44,153 bases of DNA from CAYJLC01 sp964370735 (GTDB taxonomy: Bacteria; Bacillota; Clostridia; Oscillospirales; Butyricicoccaceae). This document shows, piece after piece, positions 7,615 through 16,299 of this stretch; within the stretch, counting starts at the first letter, position 1; each line of letters opens with the position of its first letter. The DNA is taken from assembly GCA_964370735.1 (NCBI GenBank), contig CAYJLC010000015.1:1-44153 (forward strand). The letters run 5' to 3'. A model generated the notes under the pieces. It made no database searches and was not told where the DNA came from. It worked only from the letters and a program-made list of their open reading frames with translations. The translations under genes and the position numbers were made by a program.

Positions 7615-8301
7615 ATGTCAAAACGAATTATTATCGTAGAAGATGAAAAAGCTATTGCAGATATTTTAGAATTTAACCTTAAAAAAGAAGGTTTTGAAGT
7701 TTTACAATATAATAACGGAAAAGATGGACTAGAAGGGATTTTGGCAAATTCGCCGGATTTAGTGTTGCTTGATGTGATGCTTCCTTTGTTAGATGGTTTT
7801 GAAATCCTTAAAAGAACACGCGTGAAATCGCAAGTTCCTATTATTATGTTAACAGCAAGAGAAGAAGAAACAGATAAAATTCTAGGGCTTGAAAATGGTG
7901 CAGACGATTATATCACAAAACCATTTTCTATGAAGGAATTAATAGCACGAGTTAAGGCTAATACTAGACGCACTTTAGAAAAAGTGGTGTCGAAAGAAAA
8001 TATTGTTATGGTAGATGATGATTTTATAATCGACAACGATAAATGCGGGGTTGTTTATAAAAAAAGAGAGATTGAGCTTACTTCGCGTGAGTTTGAGATT
8101 ATTAAATTTCTATCTAAATCACCGAATAAAATTTTCTCAAGAGAAGATCTTATGAAGCAGGTTTGGGGATATGAATATTTCGGAGATGCAAGAGCAGTCG
8201 ACGTGGCTATCAGACGTTTAAGAGAAAAAATCGAAGAAAATCCATCAAATCCTTTATATGTAGTTACAAAAAGAGGTCAAGGATATTACTTCGCAAAATA
8301 G
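7615..8301 (+). CDS. walR: Response regulator WalR (cell-wall two-component system)
   Basis: A 228-residue OmpR/PhoB-type regulator. The receiver domain has the acidic pair E9-D10, phosphoacceptor D53 and the lysine of ITKPF. The winged-helix domain (about 130-228) holds the stretch VWGYEYFGDARAVDVAIRR, which closely resembles the WalR recognition helix. WalR directly controls autolysins and wall-synthesis genes in Bacillus and Staphylococcus. The assignment rests on both this sequence and the following WalK, WalH, WalI and WalJ genes. There is an AGGAG site ahead of the ATG and only a 34-base gap from cinA with no visible terminator, so transcription may continue from upstream. Confidence 0.93.
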   Translation: MSKRIIIVEDEKAIADILEFNLKKEGFEVLQYNNGKDGLEGILANSPDLVLLDVMLPLLDGFEILKRTRVKSQVPIIMLTAREEETDKILGLENGADDYITKPFSMKELIARVKANTRRTLEKVVSKENIVMVDDDFIIDNDKCGVVYKKREIELTSREFEIIKFLSKSPNKIFSREDLMKQVWGYEYFGDARAVDVAIRRLREKIEENPSNPLYVVTKRGQGYYFAK

Positions 8302-8309
8302 GAGTAAAT

Positions 8310-10064
8310 ATGTTTAAAAGTCTAAGAATTAAAATGGTTTTAATATTTTTTGTGCTTGTTATCTCTGTTATGGCAGTAATTGGCACATTTTTATTAAATA
8401 GCATAACAACATTTTATTTTGATGAATTTAATACACAAGTTGAGTCAGTTTTTAAGCCTGAAGTTTTAAAAGACATCGAAAAGGCTTTTGAAAATGACTC
8501 TCCTTCTGATGCAAAAGGAATATTAGACGCATATTCTGGACTTTTAGGCATAGATTCTGGTCGCTCGTATTATATTTTAGACGGAACCACTTCCGAGGTG
8601 ATACTTTCGTCGCAGACAGATGTGCTCACACATATTGAAATGACACCGAATATTGTGTCTTCGCTAGCGGGAGAAGTTGGGCTTACAAATTTAGTGTCGA
8701 GCGATTATTTAGACCTTGCAATCCCTGTTTTAGACGGTGATTATATCGTATATATCAAGGATGATAGAACAGAACTCGACGATTTAACGTGGTTGCTTTT
8801 GAGTATCACAATTCAAGCTATGCTTATTGGTATAGTTGTTTCGGTGATTTTGAGTATTTTTCTATCGAAAACAATGACAAACCCTATCGAAAAACTAATT
8901 ACTGGTGCAAAAAAACTTGCGACAGGTAATTTTGATGAGAAAATAGCAGTAGAGTCAGGCGATGAGATAGGTAATTTGACACAAACATTCAATCAAATGT
9001 CAAATATGCTTAAAGACACTCTTGAAAAAGTAGAAGAGGAAAAAAACAAACTTTCCACACTTTTTTTACACATGACAGACGGAGTTTTGGCTTTTGAGCC
9101 TAATGGAAAAATTATAAATATGAATATAAAGGCTGAGCAGATGCTTGGCGTTACCTATAAAGAAGAGCTTTGGTTTTCGGATATATTTAAGAAAATTAAG
9201 CTACCTAAATACGAAAATGAGAAAGAAAAATACGCTGAAACAGAATATTCAGTGCAAAACAAGACGTATAGAGTGCTTTTTGCACCGTTAATTGCAGATA
9301 AAGACGGCGAAACAGGGATTATTGTCGTGATATATGACATTACTGAGTCGAAAAAGCTTGAAGATGCTAGGCGAGAATTTGTTGCAAATGTTTCGCATGA
9401 ACTTCGCACACCTTTGACAAATATAAAAAGCTACACCGAAACTATCCTTGAAAATAAAGATTATTTAGACGATGAAACAGAGGACAAGTTTCTTGGCATA
9501 ATTTCTAGCGAAACAGACCGAATGACGAGGATTGTTCGCGATTTACTAACGCTTTCGAAATTAGATCATGGCAAAATGGATATGAATTTCAAGGTTCTTG
9601 ATGTAGAAAAAATGCTTAATAATGTCTATGACACAATGGTTTTAGAGGCGACAAACTCTAATATTAAAATTGAGAAAAAAGTTCAGTACAATCTCAGAAA
9701 AATTCTTGGCGATGAAGATCGTATGAAGCAAGTAATGATTAATATTGTGTCGAATGCTATAAAATACACACTTCCAGATAAAGTAGTGAAAATTATTGCT
9801 GAAAATGAAAAAGAAAAAGTAAAAATACAGATAATAGACGAAGGTTTTGGCATTCCTAAAGAAGATTTGCCACGAATTTTCGATAGATTTTATCGTGTTG
9901 ACAAGGCAAGGTCGAGAGAAAAAGGTGGAACAGGGCTAGGGCTTGCGATTTCGAAGAATATAGTCGAGGCTCATGGTGGCACAATTTATATCGAAAGCGT
10001 AGTCGAAAAGGGAAGCGTTGTCACTATTTATTTGCCTTATACAAAGGACAGTTCGGATGAGTAA
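8310..10064 (+). CDS. walK: Sensor histidine kinase WalK
   Basis: A 584-residue membrane kinase. Membrane helices at about 8-30 and 160-186 bracket an extracytoplasmic sensor region. A HAMP linker (188-240) is followed by a PAS-like domain (about 245-350), a HisKA domain with phosphorylated H363 in VSHELRTPL, and a HATPase domain with N (NIVSNAIKYT), G1 (DEGFGIP), F (FDRFYRVDKA) and G2 (GGTGLGLA) boxes. This matches the WalK architecture, which senses wall status and phosphorylates WalR. It starts eight bases after walR with an AGGAG site, and its end overlaps the walH start, so the two are translationally coupled. Confidence 0.93.
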   Translation: MFKSLRIKMVLIFFVLVISVMAVIGTFLLNSITTFYFDEFNTQVESVFKPEVLKDIEKAFENDSPSDAKGILDAYSGLLGIDSGRSYYILDGTTSEVILSSQTDVLTHIEMTPNIVSSLAGEVGLTNLVSSDYLDLAIPVLDGDYIVYIKDDRTELDDLTWLLLSITIQAMLIGIVVSVILSIFLSKTMTNPIEKLITGAKKLATGNFDEKIAVESGDEIGNLTQTFNQMSNMLKDTLEKVEEEKNKLSTLFLHMTDGVLAFEPNGKIINMNIKAEQMLGVTYKEELWFSDIFKKIKLPKYENEKEKYAETEYSVQNKTYRVLFAPLIADKDGETGIIVVIYDITESKKLEDARREFVANVSHELRTPLTNIKSYTETILENKDYLDDETEDKFLGIISSETDRMTRIVRDLLTLSKLDHGKMDMNFKVLDVEKMLNNVYDTMVLEATNSNIKIEKKVQYNLRKILGDEDRMKQVMINIVSNAIKYTLPDKVVKIIAENEKEKVKIQIIDEGFGIPKEDLPRIFDRFYRVDKARSREKGGTGLGLAISKNIVEAHGGTIYIESVVEKGSVVTIYLPYTKDSSDE

Positions 10065-11250
10065 GATTATTAATTTTTTGAGCAATTTATTGCTTTTTGC
10101 ACTGATTATAGCGATGATTTTCTTTATGCTTTTTTCGTGGGGATATTCGCTTAATATAAATTCTGTGCCAGAAAATTTTATTGCGAGTGGCATAATTTCT
10201 AGTTTTAGAGAGCAAAGTCAAGAAGAAATTGTCGAAGAACAGACACTTTCGTTTGTTTTGCCGCTAAAAATTGCGATAAATGAAAACGGAGTTCTTAGTG
10301 CTAGTATCTATGATAAATTAAAAACTGCGTCGATTTATGACGAGATTAATGTAGAGTTTTATGAAAGACTTGATATATCTAATTTAAGTGCAGTGGATAA
10401 AAATGTGTATATCGAGGCATTTTCTAACCCGAATTTTGTTTATATGGAATTTTTATCGCCGATTTCTGCGATTTATGACATAAATTCGATGACGTATGTA
10501 TCAGAAGTGTTGATTTTAGAAAATGAAATACTGATTAAGAGTTATGATGAGTATTTTTCGATAAAATCTACACCGATGCAAGTGAATTCGTATGATTATT
10601 TAGATAAAAACGCATATTTTAAAGATATAAACGGCGAAATGATGTTAGTTTCGGATAGTGTTTATAGTGGATATGAATTGGAAATTTCAGAAATTAACGC
10701 CTCGCGTGAGCTTACAGACACGATTTCTACAAGATTTTCCTATAATCCGATTATCGTCGGCGCATATCCGTCGGTAGATGGTGAAATAGTCTATGTAAAC
10801 GACGAAAAATTCAGTGAACTTACGATTAGTGGCAAAGAAGTTGATTTTATTAGTTATGAGCCTCGTGGGAATATTTTTGTAAGTGACCACGAGAAAACAT
10901 ACTCCGAAATGATTAGCGAAAGTGTTATGCTGTTTAATCAAATTTATACCGATATTGGCTCGTCGATAACGGCAAGACCTTCGGATATTTATAGCGTAAA
11001 TGGTCAGGTGGTTATTGCACTTGATGGGGAGATTAACGGAGTGATTTTTGACTATGGCAAGCCTTTTGGGATTTTTGTTTTCACAAATAATTCGCTCTCT
11101 AATAGCGAGATTATTCTTTTGAATGCATCGGTTTCTAGCGAGGTTATTACACCACAAAAATCGTCGTCAATCTATACAAATAGTAATTTTGTGCTAAGAT
11201 ATAACGAAAACGGAAAATTGCAATACAAAATGAAATCGTTGGTGAAATAA
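10057..11250 (+). CDS. walH: WalH/YycH-like regulator of WalK
   Basis: A 397-residue protein with one N-terminal membrane anchor (about residues 7-28) and a large extracytoplasmic part, matching YycH/WalH in layout and gene position; sequence conservation in this family is low. In Bacillus, WalH and WalI form a membrane complex with WalK and damp its activity. The frame is open from 10018 inside walK, but the ATG at 10057 overlaps the walK stop by eight bases and starts directly before the anchor, so it is preferred. Pairing with walI immediately downstream supports the call more than any motif. Confidence 0.82.
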   Translation: MSKIINFLSNLLLFALIIAMIFFMLFSWGYSLNINSVPENFIASGIISSFREQSQEEIVEEQTLSFVLPLKIAINENGVLSASIYDKLKTASIYDEINVEFYERLDISNLSAVDKNVYIEAFSNPNFVYMEFLSPISAIYDINSMTYVSEVLILENEILIKSYDEYFSIKSTPMQVNSYDYLDKNAYFKDINGEMMLVSDSVYSGYELEISEINASRELTDTISTRFSYNPIIVGAYPSVDGEIVYVNDEKFSELTISGKEVDFISYEPRGNIFVSDHEKTYSEMISESVMLFNQIYTDIGSSITARPSDIYSVNGQVVIALDGEINGVIFDYGKPFGIFVFTNNSLSNSEIILLNASVSSEVITPQKSSSIYTNSNFVLRYNENGKLQYKMKSLVK

Positions 11251-11251
11251 T

Positions 11252-12025
11252 ATGAATTATAAAAAAATTAGGCTGATTTTGATAATTTTGCTTATTTTTG
11301 TAAATCTTTTTTTGTATGGAGCATATTTATACACAAAAGTTAACGACGAAAATATCATAAATCAGATGAGTATGGATAAAATAAATATTCTAAGCGACCG
11401 AGAGATAACTATCGACGAAGAATTTTTGGATATAGACCTGTCTAAGCTTAAAAATTTCGAATATTCTAAAATGAACAGAGAAATTATGCTTAAAATTTTG
11501 GAAAATCCAGAAGAACATGCAAATAATATGTTTTTTTCGCAAAATGCCACTGGAAAAATCGATAACGACGGAAGTTTTTCGATACTTATAAACGAAAGTA
11601 TACCCAAATACGAGATTGAAGACCTTCTTACAAATGCGGGATTTGATTTAACAAATTCGATGGTAACATTAGACGGAACTAGCACAAAATACACTTATAT
11701 TTTAGATGGATATGAGGTATCAAATTTGTCATTTGGGGTTATATTAAACGATAGAAGCACATCTATTTTAGGGAATTTTGCTTTTGATGAGCAAAGTAGC
11801 ACGCTTTTGACCGAAGATATCGATATTTTTAGCTTAATATTGCGTATGGGCGAAGATGCGAAAGGCGAGATTTCAGGTGTGACAATTTCGTATAAAGCAA
11901 GCTTTGGCAATGATATAACATCGAATATTTTATTTTCACCAGTTATATCGTTTATTTACGATGATTATGCCATAGATTACGACATAATGAGTGATTCTTA
12001 TGAAAAAAATGTTAATAAAAGTTAA
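11252..12025 (+). CDS. walI: WalI/YycI-like regulator of WalK
   Basis: A 257-residue protein with one N-terminal membrane helix (about residues 6-28, YKKIRLILIILLIFVNLFLY) and an extracytoplasmic beta-rich domain of the YycI type. It starts two bases after walH with no clear ribosome site of its own, which points to translational coupling. Together with WalH it is expected to hold WalK in check. The gene ends in an AU-rich stretch that can fold into a weak hairpin (12019-12042), and a new promoter follows for murA. Confidence 0.8.
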   Translation: MNYKKIRLILIILLIFVNLFLYGAYLYTKVNDENIINQMSMDKINILSDREITIDEEFLDIDLSKLKNFEYSKMNREIMLKILENPEEHANNMFFSQNATGKIDNDGSFSILINESIPKYEIEDLLTNAGFDLTNSMVTLDGTSTKYTYILDGYEVSNLSFGVILNDRSTSILGNFAFDEQSSTLLTEDIDIFSLILRMGEDAKGEISGVTISYKASFGNDITSNILFSPVISFIYDDYAIDYDIMSDSYEKNVNKS

Positions 12026-12071
12026 AAAATTGTTTTTAGCTTAACAAAAATTATTTTTTTCATAAAATTGG

Positions 12072-12126
12072 TTGATTTTTTTATGTGTATGTGCTATAAT
12101 AATTATTGTGGTATTTTCGGATACCA
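12072..12126 (+). promoter_or_regulatory. Strong murA promoter with extended -10 and leader hairpin
   Basis: TTGATT (12072-12077) and TATAAT (12095-12100) with a 17-bp spacer and a TGC just before the -10 box, which makes an extended -10. Shortly after, 12109-12114 pairs with 12121-12126 (6 bp, loop TTTCGG) and runs into TTTT, so a small leader hairpin would lie at the transcript's start. Whether it regulates murA is unknown. Confidence 0.8.
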
Positions 12127-12201
12127 TTTTATGAACTTTTTATTAAAAAAATATTAACATTTTATATATACAGTAATTAGATTACTAAAGGAGTGCTTAA
12201 C

Positions 12202-13491
12202 TTGGTTAAATATATTATTAATGGTGGCAGCAAATTAAACGGTGAAGTTGAAATCAGTGGTGCTAAAAACGCAGCAGTTGCGATTATTCCAGCTGCAATA
12301 TTAGTCGAAGGAATTTGTAGAATTGAAAATATCCCTCAAATAGCAGATGTAACTATGCAACTTGAAATTTTAAGGGCTTTAGGCGCAAAAGTAACGCTTA
12401 TAAATAAAAATACTGTCGAAGTAGATGCGACAAACTTAAATATGAAAAATCCACCTTATGACCTTATGAGAAAAATAAGATCGTCTTATTATCTTTTAGG
12501 CACAATTTTAGGCAGATTTAACGAAGCTATCGTTTCTATGCCTGGTGGTTGCGATTTTGGACTTCGTCCTATCGACCAACACGTTAAAGGTTTTGAAGGC
12601 TTAGGTGCTAGCGTTGACGTTAAAAATGGTTTAATCCATGCAACTGTCGATGGAAGCCTTAAAGGTAGTGTGATTTATCTTGATGTTGTGTCTGTTGGTG
12701 CAACTATCAATGTAATGATGGCAGCTGTTAAAGCAGAAGGTCAAACTATCATCGAAAATGCTGCAAAAGAACCACATGTTGTTGATGTTGCAAACTTTTT
12801 AAACTCTATGGGCGCCGATGTTAAAGGTGCTGGTACAGATATTATCAAAGTTCGTGGTGTTGAAAAACTTCATGGTGGCTCATATACAATTATCCCAGAC
12901 CAAATAGAGGCTGGAACTTATATCGCGGCAGTAGCTGCTTGTGGTGGCGAAGTGCTAGTGAAAAACGTTATACCTAAACATTTAGAGTGTATAACGGCGA
13001 AATTTTCTGAAACAGGCGTTGAAATTGAAGAGTATGACGATTCAGTTTTAATCAGAGTTAATGAAAGAATTTCTAAAACAAATGTAAAAACACTTCCATA
13101 CCCTGGTTTCCCAACAGATATGCAACCTCAAATGGCGACGGCTTTAGCTATCGCTTCTGGTACTTCTGTTGTGACAGAAAGTGTTTGGGACAATAGATAT
13201 AAATATGTAGACGAGCTTCGCAAAATGGGCGCTAAAATTACTGTTGATGGAAAACTTGCAGTAATCGAAGGCGTGCAAGAGCTTACAGGTGCTCCTGTTA
13301 AAGCTTATGACCTTCGTGCAGGTGCTGCTATGGTTATAGCTGGTCTTGCGGCAACTGGCGTTACAGAAATTGAAAATGTATCAAATATCGAAAGAGGTTA
13401 TGAGAACCTTATCGAAAAATTCTGTGCTTTAGGCGCAAATATCAAGAGAGTTTATACTCCTGAGGCTACAAATTTTAAACAACAAGCATAG
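12202..13491 (+). CDS. murA: UDP-N-acetylglucosamine 1-carboxyvinyltransferase MurA
   Basis: A 429-residue EPSP-synthase-fold enzyme that transfers enolpyruvate from PEP to UDP-GlcNAc, the first committed step of peptidoglycan synthesis in the cytosol. K22-N23 (SGAKNAA) and the catalytic loop PGGCDFGLRPID with C117 are present; this cysteine is the fosfomycin target. A GTG at 12193 is possible, but the TTG at 12202 sits eight bases after AAAGGAG and gives the normal N-terminus MVKYIINGG, so it is chosen. Its placement between walI and walJ puts a wall-synthesis enzyme inside the wall-sensing cluster. It has its own promoter at 12072-12100 and a short terminator downstream. Confidence 0.95.
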   Translation: MVKYIINGGSKLNGEVEISGAKNAAVAIIPAAILVEGICRIENIPQIADVTMQLEILRALGAKVTLINKNTVEVDATNLNMKNPPYDLMRKIRSSYYLLGTILGRFNEAIVSMPGGCDFGLRPIDQHVKGFEGLGASVDVKNGLIHATVDGSLKGSVIYLDVVSVGATINVMMAAVKAEGQTIIENAAKEPHVVDVANFLNSMGADVKGAGTDIIKVRGVEKLHGGSYTIIPDQIEAGTYIAAVAACGGEVLVKNVIPKHLECITAKFSETGVEIEEYDDSVLIRVNERISKTNVKTLPYPGFPTDMQPQMATALAIASGTSVVTESVWDNRYKYVDELRKMGAKITVDGKLAVIEGVQELTGAPVKAYDLRAGAAMVIAGLAATGVTEIENVSNIERGYENLIEKFCALGANIKRVYTPEATNFKQQA

Positions 13492-13499
13492 ACAAAATT

Positions 13500-13526
13500 G
13501 GGCGAACAGTGTTCGCTCATTTTTTA
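13500..13526 (+). terminator. Short terminator-like hairpin after murA
   Basis: An 8-bp stem with one G-U pair (13500-13507 with 13511-13518) around a three-base loop, then a T run. It ends just before the walJ ribosome site, so it may be partly read through. Confidence 0.6.
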
Positions 13527-13535
13527 GAGGTAGAA

Positions 13536-14327
13536 ATGAAATTTATTAATATTGCAAGTGGTTCAAAGGGAAATTCCTACTTGCTTATGACTGAAAACGC
13601 GAATATTTTAATCGATTTAGGCATTTCTTATAAAAAATTAACGACAGCTTTAAAAGAAATCGGCGTACATAAAATCGACTATGCGTTTATAAGTCACGAA
13701 CATACTGACCATATTTCAGGGCTATATATGTTTTGCAAAAATACAGATGCACGCGTCTTTATGAGCAAAAATTCTTATGAAAATTATTCGGATAATTACA
13801 AAATACCAGCCGAAAGACTAGATTTTTTCACTCCAGGTGATGAATTAGTGCTTGATAGCATAATAGTAGAAACGTTTAAGACGCCTCACGATAGCAGAGA
13901 TAGTGTTGGTTTTAAAGTGTCGGCAGATGGTGTGGTTTATTCACACGTAACCGATTTAGGGCACATGCCAAAGCTAATTTTAAATAAGATTTCCGAGTCT
14001 GATATGGTGACCATTGAGTCGAATTATGATAAAAATATGCTTACTTTTGGAAGTTACCCATATATGTTAAAAAAGCGAATTTTATCGTCGACAGGGCATT
14101 TATCTAATGATGAAAGCCTAATTTGTGTGGCACATTTGCTGCAATGTGGTGTAAATGACATTATTTTAGCCCATTTAAGCGAAGCCAACAACAATCCTGA
14201 GATACTTAGGAATGAGTTTGCAAACTTAAAATTCACATATTCAGTAAACGAAAATCAAAACCTACACATTGCTACACCTAAGTTTGAAAATTTGATTTTG
14301 GAGATTAGAAAAGCATGCTTAATATAA
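13536..14327 (+). CDS. walJ: WalJ/YycJ metallo-beta-lactamase-fold hydrolase
   Basis: A 263-residue metallo-beta-lactamase-fold protein. The metal motif is SHEHTDHISG, with further ligands expected in the D and H residues of VTDLGHMP and STGHLSNDE. YycJ/WalJ proteins are reported as DNA or RNA nucleases linked to genome integrity and to the wal operon. The frame is open from 13509, but the ATG at 13536 follows the AGAGG site and gives the family start MKFINIASGSKGN. Its stop overlaps the rlmH start by 13 bases. Confidence 0.9.
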   Translation: MKFINIASGSKGNSYLLMTENANILIDLGISYKKLTTALKEIGVHKIDYAFISHEHTDHISGLYMFCKNTDARVFMSKNSYENYSDNYKIPAERLDFFTPGDELVLDSIIVETFKTPHDSRDSVGFKVSADGVVYSHVTDLGHMPKLILNKISESDMVTIESNYDKNMLTFGSYPYMLKKRILSSTGHLSNDESLICVAHLLQCGVNDIILAHLSEANNNPEILRNEFANLKFTYSVNENQNLHIATPKFENLILEIRKACLI

Positions 14328-14797
14328 AAATTATTTGTGTCGGAAAGCTTAAAGAAAAATATTTAGTCGATGCAGTAAAAGAATATGAAAAACGACTGAA
14401 AGTCATGTGTAAATTGGAAATTTTAGAACTTTCTGAGCATAAACTTCCAGATAATCCTTCGGAAAGTGAAATTTCTAAATGCATTTTAGTCGAAGGCGAT
14501 GCTATTTTAAAGAAAATCGGCGATAGAGAATATATCATTCCTATGTGTATAGAAGGTGAGCAAATTTCTAGCGAAAAACTTGCAGAAAACATAAATAACA
14601 TCGGATTAGATGGATTTTCGAAGATAACTTTTGTCATTGGTGGGTCTTATGGCTTGTCTTTGGACGTGAAAAATCGTGCGAAATTTAAACTTTCGATGTC
14701 GAAGATGACGTTTCCACATCAGCTTGCAAGAGTGATGCTTTTAGAGCAGATTTATCGTGCGTTTAGCATTAATGCGAATACAAAATATCATAAATAG
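14315..14797 (+). CDS. rlmH: 23S rRNA pseudouridine-1915 N3-methyltransferase RlmH
   Basis: A 160-residue SPOUT methyltransferase. The family start MLNIKIICVGKLKEKY, the SAM-binding knot region FVIGGSYGLSLDVK, the stretch KMTFPHQLARVMLLEQIYRA and the C-terminal KYHK are all visible. RlmH methylates pseudouridine 1915 in helix 69 of 23S rRNA once 70S ribosomes form. It overlaps walJ by 13 bases, so it is coupled to it, and is the last gene of the run beginning at 4042. Confidence 0.96.
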   Translation: MLNIKIICVGKLKEKYLVDAVKEYEKRLKVMCKLEILELSEHKLPDNPSESEISKCILVEGDAILKKIGDREYIIPMCIEGEQISSEKLAENINNIGLDGFSKITFVIGGSYGLSLDVKNRAKFKLSMSKMTFPHQLARVMLLEQIYRAFSINANTKYHK

Positions 14798-14807
14798 TAA
14801 AAAAACC

Positions 14808-14836
14808 TTTACAAATTGATTTTACTGTGATAAAAT
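14808..14836 (+). promoter_or_regulatory. Promoter of the thiamine salvage operon
   Basis: TTTACA (14808-14813) and TAAAAT (14831-14836), spacer 17 bp, about 15 bases ahead of the TPP aptamer. Confidence 0.78.
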
Positions 14837-14852
14837 ACAAAAGAAGTTAATA

Positions 14853-14936
14853 ACGGGGAGCTTGTAAACAGGCTGAGAGGAAAATGTAAGTTTCGACCCA
14901 TAACCTGATTTGGATAATGCCAACGTAGGGATACTT
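14853..14936 (+). ncRNA. TPP riboswitch (THI element)
   Basis: The hallmark conserved segments occur in order: the 5' GGGGAGC, then GGCTGAGAGG, then GACCC, then AACCTGAT, then GGATAATGCCAACGTAGGGA. These form the pyrimidine- and pyrophosphate-sensor arms of the thiamine pyrophosphate aptamer. A terminator follows at once, so binding of TPP should stop transcription before thiW. Confidence 0.96.
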
Positions 14937-14945
14937 AGTATCGAG

Positions 14946-14971
14946 CGAGAGGATGTCCTCTCGTTTTTTTT
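14946..14971 (+). terminator. Expression-platform terminator of the TPP riboswitch
   Basis: A 7-bp CGAGAGG/CCTCTCG stem with a four-base loop and at least seven T residues, about ten bases after the aptamer. The likely OFF state under high TPP. Confidence 0.92.
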
Positions 14972-14999
14972 ATTCAAATCCTTATTTAAGGAGGAAAAT

Positions 15000-15494
15000 A
15001 TGTCAAAAACGAAAAAATTAGCAATCTCAGGAATTTTTATTGCAATTGGAGTAGCATGTTCAGGATTTTATATCCCGATAGGAGTTACAAAATGTTTCCC
15101 AATTCAGCACATCATCAATGTGATTTTGGGTGTAATTTTAGGGCCGTATTATGCTTTTGGTGCTGCATTTGCGACTGCAATTATCAGAATATCGATGGCA
15201 ACAGGCTCGGCACTCGCTATTCCTGGAAGTGTATTTGGTGCACTTCTTTGTGGAATTATGTATAAAAAATATCCGAAATTAAGCTTTGCAGTTATTGGAG
15301 AAGTAATCGGCACAGGAATAATCGGCGCACTAGTTTCATACCCTGTGGCAGTGTTTTTACTTGGCAGTGACGCTGCTGTATTTGCATATATAATTCCATT
15401 TTCAATAAGCTCAATCGGTGGGTCAATCATCGCATATACTTTACTAAAAATGCTTGAAAAAAGCTCGGTATTGAAAGGACTAAAAAATGATTAA
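15000..15494 (+). CDS. thiW: ThiW, thiazole-precursor ECF transporter S component
   Basis: A 164-residue protein with about five membrane segments, and the N-terminal small-residue-rich helix (AISGIFIAIGVACSG) typical of ECF S components. ThiW is predicted to bind hydroxyethylthiazole and needs a shared EcfA/A'/T energy module encoded elsewhere, since none is in this window. The frame is open back to 14910 across the riboswitch, but the ATG at 15000 follows AAGGAGG and is the real start. It is the first gene after the TPP switch, and its end overlaps thiM. Confidence 0.9.
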   Translation: MSKTKKLAISGIFIAIGVACSGFYIPIGVTKCFPIQHIINVILGVILGPYYAFGAAFATAIIRISMATGSALAIPGSVFGALLCGIMYKKYPKLSFAVIGEVIGTGIIGALVSYPVAVFLLGSDAAVFAYIIPFSISSIGGSIIAYTLLKMLEKSSVLKGLKND

Positions 15495-16299
15495 AACTTG
15501 TTTTAAAAATGTGGAAAAAAAACATCCACTTGTACATAATATCACAAATTACGTTACTGTAAACGACTGCGCAAATGTATTATTAGCGTGCAAAGCATCT
15601 CCGATTATGGCAGATGATATCGATGAAGTAGAAGAAATTACGACAATATGCTCGGCGCTTAATATAAATATCGGAACATTAAACGCAAGAACCATTCCAT
15701 CGATGATAAAAGCAGGCATTAAATCAAATGAATTAGACCACCCAGTGACACTCGACCCTGTCGGCGTTTCGGCATCTATACTTCGTACAAATACTGCAAA
15801 AGAATTGCTTGAAAAAGTGAAATTTACAGTAATTCGTGGAAATATTTCCGAGATAAAAGCACTTGCGATAGGTGAAGGCAAAACTTATGGTGTAGATGCA
15901 TCTGAAATTGATGTTGTCTGCGAGGAAAATTTGCAAGATGTTATTAAGTTTTCAAGAGAATTTTCGAAAAATACAGGTGCAATAATCGTAATTACAGGGA
16001 AAATAGACATTGTAACAGACGAAAAAATGTCTTATGTGTGTAAAAATGGTCACGCGAAAATGAGCGATATTTCTGGGACAGGGTGTATGCTAAGTTCAAT
16101 GCTCGCAGCATTTGTATCGGCGAATAAAGGCGAAGAATTGCACGCGTGCCTTGCTGCTGTGACACTTATGGGTGTGGCTGGCGAAAGGGCAAATAAATCA
16201 CTAGGGAATACTTCGTATAGAGATAGCATTATGGACGAAATATATAATATGACGGAAGAAAAATTAGAAAATGGAGCAAAATATGAACTTTTCAAGTAA
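15487..16299 (+). CDS. thiM: Hydroxyethylthiazole kinase ThiM
   Basis: A 270-residue ribokinase-like enzyme that phosphorylates 4-methyl-5-(2-hydroxyethyl)thiazole with ATP, a salvage step. Marks are HNITNYVTVNDCAN at the N-terminus, the substrate loop GNISEIKAL, and the catalytic region DISGTGCMLSSML near the C-terminus. It overlaps thiW by eight bases and thiE by 17, so translation is tightly coupled. Next to ThiW it gives import plus activation of thiazole. Confidence 0.95.
   Translation: MIKTCFKNVEKKHPLVHNITNYVTVNDCANVLLACKASPIMADDIDEVEEITTICSALNINIGTLNARTIPSMIKAGIKSNELDHPVTLDPVGVSASILRTNTAKELLEKVKFTVIRGNISEIKALAIGEGKTYGVDASEIDVVCEENLQDVIKFSREFSKNTGAIIVITGKIDIVTDEKMSYVCKNGHAKMSDISGTGCMLSSMLAAFVSANKGEELHACLAAVTLMGVAGERANKSLGNTSYRDSIMDEIYNMTEEKLENGAKYELFK

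Noticed and set aside
12019..12042. Terminator after walI
   Set aside because: The stem is almost all A-T pairs and its T-rich tract starts about nine bases downstream, so I list it only as a weak hairpin.
14910..14999. N-terminal extension of ThiW
   Set aside because: The extension lies within the TPP aptamer and its terminator; the ATG at 15000 has the proper ribosome site.
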